From: an uncultured Prevotella sp.
GTDB taxonomy: Bacteria; Bacteroidota; Bacteroidia; Bacteroidales; Bacteroidaceae
Length of the DNA stretch: 13,935 nt
Direction of reading: 5' to 3'
Assembly (NCBI GenBank): GCA_900548745.1
Contig: URLQ01000073.1
Location: forward strand, 1 to 13,935
The translations under genes and the position numbers were made by a program. Below are positions 8,105 through 13,935 of the stretch, in pieces (positions within the stretch are counted from its first letter, which is position 1; each line of letters starts with the position of its first letter). The notes under the pieces were generated by a model. The model did not search any database. It saw only the letters and a program-made list of their open reading frames with translations, and had not been told where the DNA came from.

Positions 8105-8138
8105 AAAGAGGACTTTACGTTATGTAAAAGTCCTCTTT
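8105..8138 (-). terminator. Terminator hairpin downstream of tRNA-Arg
   Basis: AAAGAGGACTTTAC (8105-8118) pairs with GTAAAAGTCCTCTTT (8124-8138), giving about 14 base pairs with one bulged A and a 5-base loop. Because the stem is bounded by A and T runs it can act in both directions. On the minus strand it lies 50 bases after the mature tRNA 3' end and is the likely stop for the tRNA transcript. If the prophage junction lies inside the tRNA 3' end, this terminator was brought by the phage. Confidence 0.65.
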
Positions 8139-8164
8139 CTTTCAATTTGAAATTTCGTTCCTTG

Positions 8165-8183
8165 GTGACCCGCATGGGGTCAC
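8165..8183. other. Perfect inverted repeat beside the tRNA 3' end; candidate att core
   Basis: GTGACCC (8165-8171) and GGGTCAC (8177-8183) flank the 5-base spacer GCATG, ending 5 bases from the tRNA discriminator base at 8188. Two inverted 7-bp half-sites around a short spacer are the usual shape of a tyrosine-recombinase core site. The position at the 3' end of a tRNA gene, on the integrase side, fits an attachment site. It may equally be a processing hairpin in the tRNA trailer. The second att copy would lie outside this window, to the left. Confidence 0.4.
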
Positions 8184-8187
8184 AAAG

Positions 8188-8262
8188 TGATTCCGTTGGG
8201 ATTCGAACCCAAGACCCACGCCTTAGAAGGGCGTTGCTCTAATCCAACTGAGCTACGGAACC
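8188..8262 (-). tRNA. tRNA-Arg (anticodon UCU)
   Basis: The 75-base gene folds as a full cloverleaf. Its acceptor stem is GGTTCCG with CGGAATC (one G-U pair). The D stem is GCTC/GAGC, the anticodon stem ACGCC/GGCGT with loop CTTCTAA, and the T stem TTGGG/CCCAA with loop TTCGAAT. The anticodon TCT reads AGA. The discriminator is A and CCA is not encoded. Its 3' end faces the prophage integrase, so it is the probable integration target. The gene remains complete, as expected when the phage att core restores the 3' end. Confidence 0.96.
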
Positions 8263-8276
8263 CCTTTTTGCGGGTG

Positions 8277-8308
8277 CAAAGGTAATACATTTATTAGTTA
8301 TAACCAAA
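8277..8308 (-). promoter_or_regulatory. Promoter of tRNA-Arg
   Basis: On the minus strand TTTG (8308-8305), 20 bases, then TACCTTTG (8284-8277) match the Bacteroidetes -33 and -7 elements exactly. Initiation near 8271 would give a 5' leader of about 9 bases before the mature tRNA end at 8262. Confidence 0.75.
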
Positions 8309-8382
8309 TTTTCAGAATAAAAGTTTTTACCCTTTCTTATGAGAAATCTTTTATATTGTAAATACTTATTATTAAAGAAGTA

Positions 8383-8430
8383 AATAAAAAAGAAAGTGAA
8401 GCATATATCTACTCCACTTCCTTTTTTATT
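8383..8430 (-). terminator. Terminator of the pyrK-pyrD operon
   Basis: AATAAAAAAGAAAGTG (8383-8398) pairs with CACTTCCTTTTTTATT (8415-8430) with one mismatch, forming a long stem ending in a U-rich strand on the minus strand. It lies about 80 bases after the pyrD stop and before the tRNA promoter, so it should separate the two units. The high A-T content makes the stem weaker than its length suggests. Confidence 0.6.
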
Positions 8431-8508
8431 ACGTTTATACTTATTTACATTTATAAACAAAATAGTATGTTTACTTTTTTAAAGTAATGTTTATATTCCT
8501 TAAAGAAT

Positions 8509-9420
8509 TTAACTTTCCAACGCTCCAACTATATCCATCACAGACTTGCATCCATGACTATCGAGCCATTCGTTTATTCCATTCTTGACCTTAACCGTAA
8601 CTTGAGGATCAAGGAAGTTTGCCGTTCCTATTTCTATTGCCGTTGCTCCAGCAAGCATGAACTCTATGGCATCGTGGGCATTACAGATACCGCCAAGACC
8701 GACGACAGGAATATTTACAGCCTTTGCCACTTGCCAAACCATACGTACGGCAACTGGCTTTACAGCCGGACCACTCAAGCCACCGGTATTGATGCTGAGC
8801 ATCGGCTTACGCTTCTCTATGTCTATAGCCATACCCATAAGAGTGTTGATCAAAGACACACTATCAGCACCTTCCGCTTCTACAGCACGGGCAATCTCTG
8901 CAATATCCGTTACGTTAGGAGAGAGCTTGACTATCATCGTCTTATGATAACGCTGGCGTACCGCCTTTACCACGCTTGCCGCTCCGGCACAAGTCACTCC
9001 GAAAGCCATTCCGCCGTCTTTAACATTCGGGCAAGAGATATTCAGCTCTATGGCAGGAATGTTGTCCAAAGCGTCTATTCTCGCCGCACACTCCGCATAA
9101 TCCTCTGGGGATGAACCACTTACATTAACAATCATATTCGTGTCGATATCCTTTATCTCTGGATATATGTGCTCACAGAAGTAGTCTACACCTTTATTCT
9201 GCAGTCCTACACAATTCAGCATCCCTGACGCCGTTTCTGCCATTCTCGGATAATCGTTTCCCTGGCGTGGATTCAGCGTGGTTCCCTTAACTATAACACC
9301 GCCTATTTCGCTAAGTTCCACGAAATCAGCATATTCCGGACCATAACCAAAAGTGCCGGAGGCTGTCATAACCGGATTTTTAAGTTCCAGTTTACCAATA
9401 TTTACTTTTAAATCTGCCAT
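8509..9420 (-). CDS. pyrD: Dihydroorotate dehydrogenase class 1B, catalytic subunit
   Basis: This 303-residue FMN enzyme oxidises dihydroorotate to orotate, the fourth step of de novo pyrimidine synthesis, in the cytoplasm. Visible motifs are ASGTFGYG (20-27), VKGTT (44-48), NCVGLQN (69-75), NISCPNV (127-133) with the catalytic-base Cys130 typical of class 1 enzymes, GGLSG (213-217), GLGG (241-244) and IGTA (264-267) of the FMN phosphate site. Length matches the family. The preceding gene is pyrK, the partner that passes electrons to NAD+, which fixes the class as 1B. The ATG at 9420 lies inside the end of pyrK (13-base overlap), suggesting translational coupling. The terminator at 8383-8430 closes the operon. 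Confidence 0.96.
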   Translation of the reverse strand: MADLKVNIGKLELKNPVMTASGTFGYGPEYADFVELSEIGGVIVKGTTLNPRQGNDYPRMAETASGMLNCVGLQNKGVDYFCEHIYPEIKDIDTNMIVNVSGSSPEDYAECAARIDALDNIPAIELNISCPNVKDGGMAFGVTCAGAASVVKAVRQRYHKTMIVKLSPNVTDIAEIARAVEAEGADSVSLINTLMGMAIDIEKRKPMLSINTGGLSGPAVKPVAVRMVWQVAKAVNIPVVGLGGICNAHDAIEFMLAGATAIEIGTANFLDPQVTVKVKNGINEWLDSHGCKSVMDIVGALES

Positions 9421-10184
9421 GATAAATCATTTACGTTAAACACCGGTCCTTCCTTACAAACACACAGGTTTCCCTTCTTTGTACCTTCCACACAGCAAAG
9501 GCACGCTCCAACGCCACAAGCCATCTTGTTTTCAAGCGACACCTCACAGAAAATACCCTCAGAATGGGCATAACGGGCCACGGCAACCATCATTGGCTTT
9601 GGTCCGCAGGTGGAAATCTGGTCAAACCTAATTCTCTGAAGTACAGAATGATTGGTAACGAAGCCCTTCTCTCCTTCCGTTCCGTCTTCTGTAGTAACAC
9701 ACACCTCTCCATACTTCTTGAACTCATCTATCAGGAGAAGATCTTTGGCAGAACGGGCTCCGAGAAGAAATATCGGTCGTATACCATTGTCATTAAGCAC
9801 TTTACCGAAATTAAGCAATGGAGCAACGCCCACACCGCCACCAACAAGCAGCACCTTGGCGTTCTTATTTTCCGGTATCGTGAACGAGTTTCCAAGCGGC
9901 AACATGCAGTTTAGCGTATCACCTGCCTTTAATCGAGCTAATGCCCGGGTGCCGTCACCAATGGCCGCCACAAGCAACCACAGCTCATTTGCTTGATAAT
10001 CAACGAAGTTTATGGAAATAGGACGTCGTAAGAAAGTGGTTGACGACCCATCAACCCTCACTTCAACGAACTGTCCTGGCAACATCTGCGGAAGAGGTTC
10101 ATTATGGGTAAGTTTCAAAAGAACATACTTATCATTAATGTGCTCCGCTGCAGAAACAGTCAAGTCTAAAACGTATTTTTTCAT
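9408..10184 (-). CDS. pyrK: Dihydroorotate dehydrogenase electron-transfer subunit
   Basis: This 258-residue iron-sulfur flavoprotein pairs with PyrD to form the NAD-dependent class 1B dihydroorotate dehydrogenase, carrying electrons from FMN through [2Fe-2S] and FAD to NAD+. The FAD domain has RRPIS (53-57). The NAD-binding domain has GGGVGVAPL (115-123) and CGPKPMM (193-199). The C-terminal cluster motif has Cys223, Cys228, Cys231 and Cys243 (C-x4-C-x2-C-x11-C). The frame is open to a TTG at 10208, but that codon overlaps the -7 box at 10206-10213, so the ATG at 10184 (MKKYVLDL) is the start. Its stop overlaps the pyrD start. Confidence 0.95.
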   Translation of the reverse strand: MKKYVLDLTVSAAEHINDKYVLLKLTHNEPLPQMLPGQFVEVRVDGSSTTFLRRPISINFVDYQANELWLLVAAIGDGTRALARLKAGDTLNCMLPLGNSFTIPENKNAKVLLVGGGVGVAPLLNFGKVLNDNGIRPIFLLGARSAKDLLLIDEFKKYGEVCVTTEDGTEGEKGFVTNHSVLQRIRFDQISTCGPKPMMVAVARYAHSEGIFCEVSLENKMACGVGACLCCVEGTKKGNLCVCKEGPVFNVNDLSWQI

Positions 10185-10205
10185 CAGTTTGTTTATAAGT
10201 TTTTG

Positions 10206-10213
10206 CAAAAGTA
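10206..10213 (-). promoter_or_regulatory. -7 element of the pyrK-pyrD promoter
   Basis: TACTTTTG on the minus strand matches the Bacteroidetes -7 consensus TAnnTTTG, with a start expected near 10200 and a leader of about 15 bases to the pyrK ATG. No clear -33 TTG is seen 19-21 bases upstream, so the promoter may be weak or activator-dependent. I see no pyrimidine-type attenuator in the short leader. Confidence 0.5.
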
Positions 10214-10278
10214 GGCAAAATATTGAAAAAAGCTCCTATATAAAGCATAATATCTTACCTAATATTGCAAAAACTCTT

Positions 10279-10773
10279 CTATTGTTTCTTTGGAACGAAG
10301 CTTTCCCACGTCTGATCGTCGTAGAAAACCCTTATTTCCGTAATGCGTCTGCATTCCTTCTCCTTATAGACAACATCCGTACGAACAGGCTGCATAGCCA
10401 CTTGCTGATTTCTTGCGACAACACCATTACCCGGCCTCTGCTGTGCCACATTATGCGATACGCTTTCTGCAACATTTTCCGCATCTCCAAAATTCAACGT
10501 CTGCTCTCCTGCCATACCATCACGTGGGGTAGAGGAGGCATCATTTTCCTTGGCATCATCCACAAACATTGTTCCATTTCCGAACATCAGCCAATCTATA
10601 TTTATATTGGGAAATTTATTACGGATTGCTTCTACGGTATTTAGCGTGGGTTTTGTTCGTTCATTCAAGATACTGCATAATGTCGCAGGAGCCATTCCAA
10701 GGAATTGCGCAAACATCTGTTGCGTCATGTGCTGCGCCTCCATCAGCTGTCTGATTCTATCTTTCATATCCAT
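10279..10773 (-). CDS. XRE-family helix-turn-helix regulator
   Basis: The 164-residue protein has an N-terminal XRE-type DNA-binding domain at about residues 5-60 (MTQQMFAQFLGMAPATLCSI, then NERTKPTLNTVEAI). The pattern after it, FPNINIDWLMFGNG, is common in XRE proteins of Bacteroidales. The middle (about 70-130) is polar, low in hydrophobic residues and probably disordered. A short C-terminal block (RRITEIRVFYDDQTWESFVP) looks conserved, and its function is unknown to me. The gene lies about 95 bases upstream of pyrK on the same strand with its own promoter, and pyrK has another -7 box. A host regulator is more likely than a phage repressor, because the gene lies on the host side of the tRNA. 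The ATG at 10767 (MKDRIRQ) is an alternative start. Its targets, including pyrKD, are not known. Confidence 0.85.
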   Translation of the reverse strand: MDMKDRIRQLMEAQHMTQQMFAQFLGMAPATLCSILNERTKPTLNTVEAIRNKFPNINIDWLMFGNGTMFVDDAKENDASSTPRDGMAGEQTLNFGDAENVAESVSHNVAQQRPGNGVVARNQQVAMQPVRTDVVYKEKECRRITEIRVFYDDQTWESFVPKKQ

Positions 10774-10819
10774 TTTTATAGTGAATAACTACTTTTCGAT
10801 TGATTTCTTTAATGTTTTA

Positions 10820-10850
10820 CAAAGGTAAATCATTTTTCGGATATACGCAA
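10820..10850 (-). promoter_or_regulatory. Promoter of the XRE regulator gene
   Basis: On the minus strand TTG (10850-10848), 20 bases, then TACCTTTG (10827-10820) match the Bacteroidetes promoter pattern. The -7 box is the same octamer as that of the tRNA promoter. A start near 10814 gives a leader of about 40 bases before the ATG at 10773. Confidence 0.65.
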
Positions 10851-11737
10851 CATTTGTGTATTAAATTTATTATTCTGAATTTCATATTCAAATTCACAAA
10901 TTCATAATTGAGTATTTATTTTGTGAAGTTTTCATCATTTACAAACACAAATTCGAATTCAAACTACTATTTACATATCTAACATTTTCTTATTAAAACT
11001 ACGTAAAAAGACTGGTTATAAGACCGTTATCGGTCATTTACAAAGCTAATATACACAATATTAAGCACTTACAGCTCGTATAGAAGCCAAAATATGCATT
11101 ATTTCATAGGAATGATTATTAAAACTCTCTGATTTTTAGATATTTACACATGTTCTTGTTTTTGGTATATTTATTCGTTATGATATTAATATCCGAATTT
11201 TCTGATTTTAATATATAAATTTAATGAATATCAAACCTGTTCGGTTTTATAAATACACATATCATATATACAAATTGCCACATACATAATATAGAGTTTA
11301 CAAACATGAAATTCACAAAGACAAAACATAATAAATGTAAAATCCGAATTTACCACCTTCCTTTAGAACGTTTTTTCAAGGATTTAAAGTATTTCGAATC
11401 AATGGACAGATTAAACAGAATTATATAATTCTCAGAGGGTAAAATTTGGCATAACAAGCTGATTTCATGAATGATTAGCCCTATTTTTTCTGTTCGGCAA
11501 AAACATTTCTTTTTACAAAATAACACAACAAAAGCACTTATTTTACCGAAAAAAGATCCTTAAAAAGGAATTTGCAACCATTTCTGAGTTATCCATAAAC
11601 CGTTTTTTGAATTTAAGATTGTTCTTTTTTTCCGTTTGAGAGAGAATTTGACTCTTAAAGACAAACATAGTTCAAGCGGGATATAAAAACACGGGCGCAA
11701 CAAACGGCAAGCCCCCATCATGTCTCCCCCACTATAT
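10851..11737. other. Long AT-rich region with no supported gene
   Basis: Nearly 0.9 kb without a convincing coding sequence on either strand. It is dominated by A and T and contains recurring AATTC/GAATTT words, for example around 10875-10910 and 10947-10962, and ATCCGAATTT near 11190 and 11342. It also holds a 14-base interrupted palindrome GACCG-TTAT-CGGTC (11022-11035), a 16-base palindrome AGAATTATATAATTCT (11417-11432), and a single near-match to a DnaA box (TTATCCATA, 11589-11597). A minus-strand -7-like box TAGCTTTG lies at 11048-11041 without a visible -33 partner. A less AT-rich patch at about 11670-11730 precedes the holA terminator. A small RNA or short peptide gene cannot be excluded. 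Confidence 0.5.
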
Positions 11738-11778
11738 AATATAAAAAGGTGTGCCTTTTCGGCACACCTTTTTATATT
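11738..11778 (-). terminator. Strong bidirectional terminator downstream of holA
   Basis: An 18-bp perfect stem (AATATAAAAAGGTGTGCC at 11738-11755 with its complement at 11761-11778) closes a 5-base loop. The GC core GGTGTGCC is flanked by A and T runs, so it can terminate in both directions. It lies 77 bases after the holA stop. Confidence 0.85.
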
Positions 11779-11854
11779 GCGGATTGATGAAGTCATAAAT
11801 TTGAAAGACACCAAAACCTGAAATAAAATCAGGCATCCAAAACTATAGCAAGAA

Positions 11855-12886
11855 CTAATGCATAATGAAAAAGATAAGTTCTTTAAGAAGTTCCCCGTCG
11901 GAAGTGTTTGGATTGTCAATTCCTTTACACTTGGCATCAGTCTCACGAAGCTTCTCTATAATTTTCATAACCTTCACTCCAGAATAGTTTTTCATTCCGA
12001 GCATATATTCCTTGGCAGCCCACGAGCCGCGAAGGTCCAACCATTTTGCCACCTCAGCATCACTCTGTCTGTTGGGAGCATAATAGGCAATCATGAGATT
12101 CTGGAAATAAGAGAACAAGATAGGCACAAGGACGAAAGCGCCGCCAGTCTTCGGATTGCTGTCAAAATATTTTACAATCAAATTCGCCTTGACAATATCC
12201 TTTGCGGCAATGGCGCTTCTCAGTTCAAAAGGATTAAAATCCTTGTTTATCCCTATCCTCTGCTCAACCATCTCTGGTGTAATACGCATTTCTCCATCTT
12301 TCAGCGACAATATCAACTTGTCAAGCTCACTCGTAAGTCTGTTCAGGTCAGAACCTATATGGTCTGCAATCATCTGGGCAGCCTTGTTCTCGATAGTTGC
12401 CTTTGTATGCAACCTGAGATACCCCTCTATAAAGCCAGGAAGTTCATACTCTCTTTTCTTTTTGCACTCAAACACGACTCCTGCGCTTTTGAACCTTGCC
12501 AAAATCTTCTTTCTTCCGTCAATAGTGCCGTTTTTATAGCAAACCACAAGAACAGTTGTCTTTGCCGGTTTTTCAAGATACTTCTCCAGTTGATCCCAAT
12601 TCTTAATGTTTTGAGCTTCCTTTACTATAATCACCTGTCGCTCAGCCATCACCGGATAGCTCCTCGCCATATCAGCTACTTGTGCGGCAGTAACGTCGGC
12701 ACCAAACACAATCTGCTGATTAAAATCACGTTCTTCCGGCTTCAAGGCATGCTCAGCAATAAAGTCTGAAATCTTATCAATATAATACGACTCATCCCCC
12801 ATCAACAAATATACAGACGAGTAATTTCCTGATTTCAACTCACGCATTATACTATCGTAAGTAGTTGCATTCGCTTTTTCCGCCAT
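11855..12886 (-). CDS. holA: DNA polymerase III subunit delta
   Basis: The 343-residue protein is the delta subunit of the clamp loader, which opens the beta sliding clamp and places it on primed DNA. The N-terminal region has the family pattern: VYLLMGDESYYIDKISDFI near 25-45, then VTAAQVADMARSYPVMAERQVIIVKEA near 65-91, and a beta-strand VLVVCYKNGTIDGRKK near 112-127. The middle has the DLNRLTSELDKL helix near 185 and the FELRSAIA segment near 220. The C-terminal helical domain ends in GELLKELIFFIM. As expected for delta there is no Walker A motif. The frame extends to a TTG at 12892, but the ATG at 12886 (MAEKANATTY) is the normal start. A perfect terminator follows the gene. The HsdR_N-like gene is divergent from it. 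Confidence 0.93.
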   Translation of the reverse strand: MAEKANATTYDSIMRELKSGNYSSVYLLMGDESYYIDKISDFIAEHALKPEERDFNQQIVFGADVTAAQVADMARSYPVMAERQVIIVKEAQNIKNWDQLEKYLEKPAKTTVLVVCYKNGTIDGRKKILARFKSAGVVFECKKKREYELPGFIEGYLRLHTKATIENKAAQMIADHIGSDLNRLTSELDKLILSLKDGEMRITPEMVEQRIGINKDFNPFELRSAIAAKDIVKANLIVKYFDSNPKTGGAFVLVPILFSYFQNLMIAYYAPNRQSDAEVAKWLDLRGSWAAKEYMLGMKNYSGVKVMKIIEKLRETDAKCKGIDNPNTSDGELLKELIFFIMH

Positions 12887-13147
12887 ATTCAATATTTAAC
12901 TTTTATATACATATTAGTATTCCAACCTCTATTTTCCTTATATTGTTTAAATTTGTTAAACACGACAAGAAAACACTCTCTTGCCATCATACAAAGCCAT
13001 GCGCATAAATCTCACAGAATATTTTTCAAAATATTTATATCGGAATACGAAAAATAATCTTTTTAGGTTCCGCATCATGATAATTCAAAAAAATATCATT
13101 ATTTTTGTAACATGGCATTCGGGAAAAGGATTTAGTCCCCACCCGTG

Positions 13148-13164
13148 TATCTTTTGCAAAGATA
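13148..13164. promoter_or_regulatory. Symmetrical divergent promoter-like site
   Basis: ATCTTT-TGC-AAAGAT (13149-13163) is an inverted repeat. On the minus strand it gives TATCTTTG (13164-13157), a match to the -7 consensus facing holA. On the plus strand it gives TATCTTTTG (13148-13156), one base longer than the consensus, facing the gene at 13195. No good -33 element is seen for either. A second plus-strand -7 match, TATTTTTG, is at 13100-13107. The holA leader from here would be about 265 bases, so holA may have another promoter. Confidence 0.3.
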
Positions 13165-13194
13165 AAGTAAAATTCCGATTAAGCGAAAAAAATA

Positions 13195-13644
13195 ATGGAT
13201 ATACTAAACCTACCACCATACGATATAAAAGTAAAACAGACAAACGGCAAGACATCCATTCTCGATATTCTCCGCCGCAGATTCATAACCCTGACTCCCG
13301 AGGAATGGGTGCGCCAGCATTTCATCCATTACCTCATCAACTATAAGGGCTACCCCTCTGCCCTACTCGCCAACGAAGTAGAGCTGACCATCGGACAGAA
13401 GAAGCTCCGTTGCGACAGCGTGCTGTATACGCGTCAACTTCAGCCGCGGATGATAATTGAATATAAAGCCCCGTCTGTACAGATAACCCAGAAGGTCTTC
13501 AATCAGATTTTTGCATACAACACCCTACTCCATGCCGACTACCTTGTGGTAAGCAACGGCATGAGCCACTATTGCTGCAAAATAGATTACGAAAACAAAT
13601 CATATGCTTTTCTGAAAGACATACCTAAATTCAGCGAATTATAA
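13195..13644 (+). CDS. HsdR N-terminal-domain-like PD-(D/E)XK protein
   Basis: This 149-residue protein resembles the N-terminal nuclease domain of type I restriction HsdR subunits, but carries no helicase part. The nuclease-fold residues are present: Glu37 in TPEEWVRQHF, Asp74 in LRCDSVLY, Glu89-Tyr-Lys91 in MIIEYKAP (the ExK motif), and Gln104/Tyr108 in NQIFAYN, matching the QxxxY motif of HsdR-type nucleases. It is complete, starting at ATG 13195 and ending in TAA 13642-13644. No hsdM or hsdS gene is seen, so it is not part of a visible restriction system. I recall such stand-alone proteins as common in Bacteroidales; beside holA a housekeeping DNA-repair or processing role is possible, but no function is established. 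Confidence 0.85.
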   Translation: MDILNLPPYDIKVKQTNGKTSILDILRRRFITLTPEEWVRQHFIHYLINYKGYPSALLANEVELTIGQKKLRCDSVLYTRQLQPRMIIEYKAPSVQITQKVFNQIFAYNTLLHADYLVVSNGMSHYCCKIDYENKSYAFLKDIPKFSEL

Positions 13645-13692
13645 CCTTCAAACGGTCATTAGGTTGTTTAATCCCAAACCACACAAATAATA

Positions 13693-13736
13693 CAGCCAAT
13701 ATAAAGACCAAGACAACGCTTTCTTTATATTGGCTG
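13693..13736 (+). terminator. Long stem-loop after the HsdR_N-like gene
   Basis: CAGCCAATATAAAGA (13693-13707) and TCTTTATATTGGCTG (13722-13736) are perfect 15-bp arms around a 14-base loop, 48 bases after the stop codon. A T-run is missing after the stem, so this is either a poor terminator or a protecting 3' structure. Confidence 0.5.
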
Positions 13737-13851
13737 CATTAACCACCAATTATCCCAAGCGGGTCTAACCATCGGAAATGAAAGGATAGTAAGGTGATGT
13801 AATATCACTGATTTACAGTCTATTAGGAATGAAAGCCGATTTAGGGTAACT

Positions 13852-13935
13852 GTAACTACTCAGCACCCCCACAGCATAAGATAGTCAACGGCACTCGTTA
13901 ATTATTCATAAACTTGATTTTGTCCCAAAACCTAA
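13852..13935. other. Possible edge of an insertion element at the window end
   Basis: From GTAACTACTCAGCACC (starting at 13852) the sequence changes character. On the minus strand one frame is open from the window edge to a TAA at 13898-13900, reading RFWDKIKFMNN. Both features would fit an element end with a transposase finishing just inside it. Only one end is visible and no target duplication can be checked, so this is a weak guess. Confidence 0.15.

Noticed and set aside
8239..8460. Minus-strand 73-codon frame over the tRNA-Arg promoter
   Set aside because: It overlaps the 5' part of the tRNA, its promoter and the pyrD terminator, and its composition is that of AT-rich spacer.
8554..9114. 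Plus-strand open frame opposite pyrD
   Set aside because: Antisense to a clear class 1B dihydroorotate dehydrogenase; no family resemblance and no promoter or start signal.
11589..11597. DnaA-box-like TTATCCATA in the AT-rich gap near holA
   Set aside because: A single copy with one mismatch; no cluster of boxes and no dnaA or parAB nearby, so a replication origin is not supported.
11560..11946. Minus-strand 128-codon frame downstream of holA
   Set aside because: It overlaps the holA 3' end in another frame and runs through the perfect terminator stem at 11738-11778, so it is unlikely to be translated.
11858..12769. Plus-strand 303-codon frame opposite holA
   Set aside because: Fully antisense to holA and without recognisable motifs; treated as a shadow frame.

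Overview
The window looks like a piece of a Bacteroidales genome (Prevotella/Bacteroides group) carrying the integrase-proximal end of a prophage. Support comes from the promoters, several of which match the Bacteroidetes pattern TTG/TTTG-N19-20-TAnnTTTG with no strong Shine-Dalgarno sequences. The protein families agree: an IntDOT-like tyrosine recombinase, a class 1B PyrD with its PyrK partner, and a lone HsdR_N-type protein beside holA. This assignment rests on recognition, not on a database search.

Left half (1 to about 8187) is phage DNA. After the tail of an unresolved upstream gene and a hairpin/terminator zone (99-157), a well-formed promoter (233-263) leads into a 1365-residue tail tape-measure protein. 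A small membrane-protein gene follows on the opposite strand. Next comes a 641-residue protein of unnamed function in the tail/baseplate position. Convergent with it, overlapping by 12 bases at the 3' ends, is a tyrosine-recombinase integrase broken by a frameshift at about 6934-6950. Between the integrase and a tRNA-Arg(UCU) gene (8188-8262, minus strand) lie four TGTAACGCA direct repeats, an inverted repeat next to the tRNA 3' end, and a terminator hairpin. This is the arrangement expected of a prophage integrated in the 3' end of a tRNA gene. The broken integrase, and the lack of tail-fibre and lysis genes between tail and integrase, suggest a decayed or immobilised prophage.

Right half (8188 to end) is host chromosome, mostly on the minus strand. 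It holds tRNA-Arg with its promoter and terminator; pyrK-pyrD, which overlap by 13 bases and encode the two subunits of NAD-dependent dihydroorotate dehydrogenase for pyrimidine synthesis; a conserved XRE-family regulator with its own promoter; a gene-free, very AT-rich stretch of about 0.95 kb; and holA (DNA polymerase III delta) ending at a perfect 18-bp terminator stem. Divergent from holA is a 149-residue PD-(D/E)XK protein related to the N-terminus of type I restriction HsdR. The last ~85 bases may be the edge of another element, but this is weakly supported.

I found no CRISPR array, rRNA or complete insertion sequence. The most notable items are the integrase lesion, the attachment-region architecture (repeats at 22-base spacing plus a core-like inverted repeat), and the counter-oriented, probably leaderless membrane gene inside the tail module.
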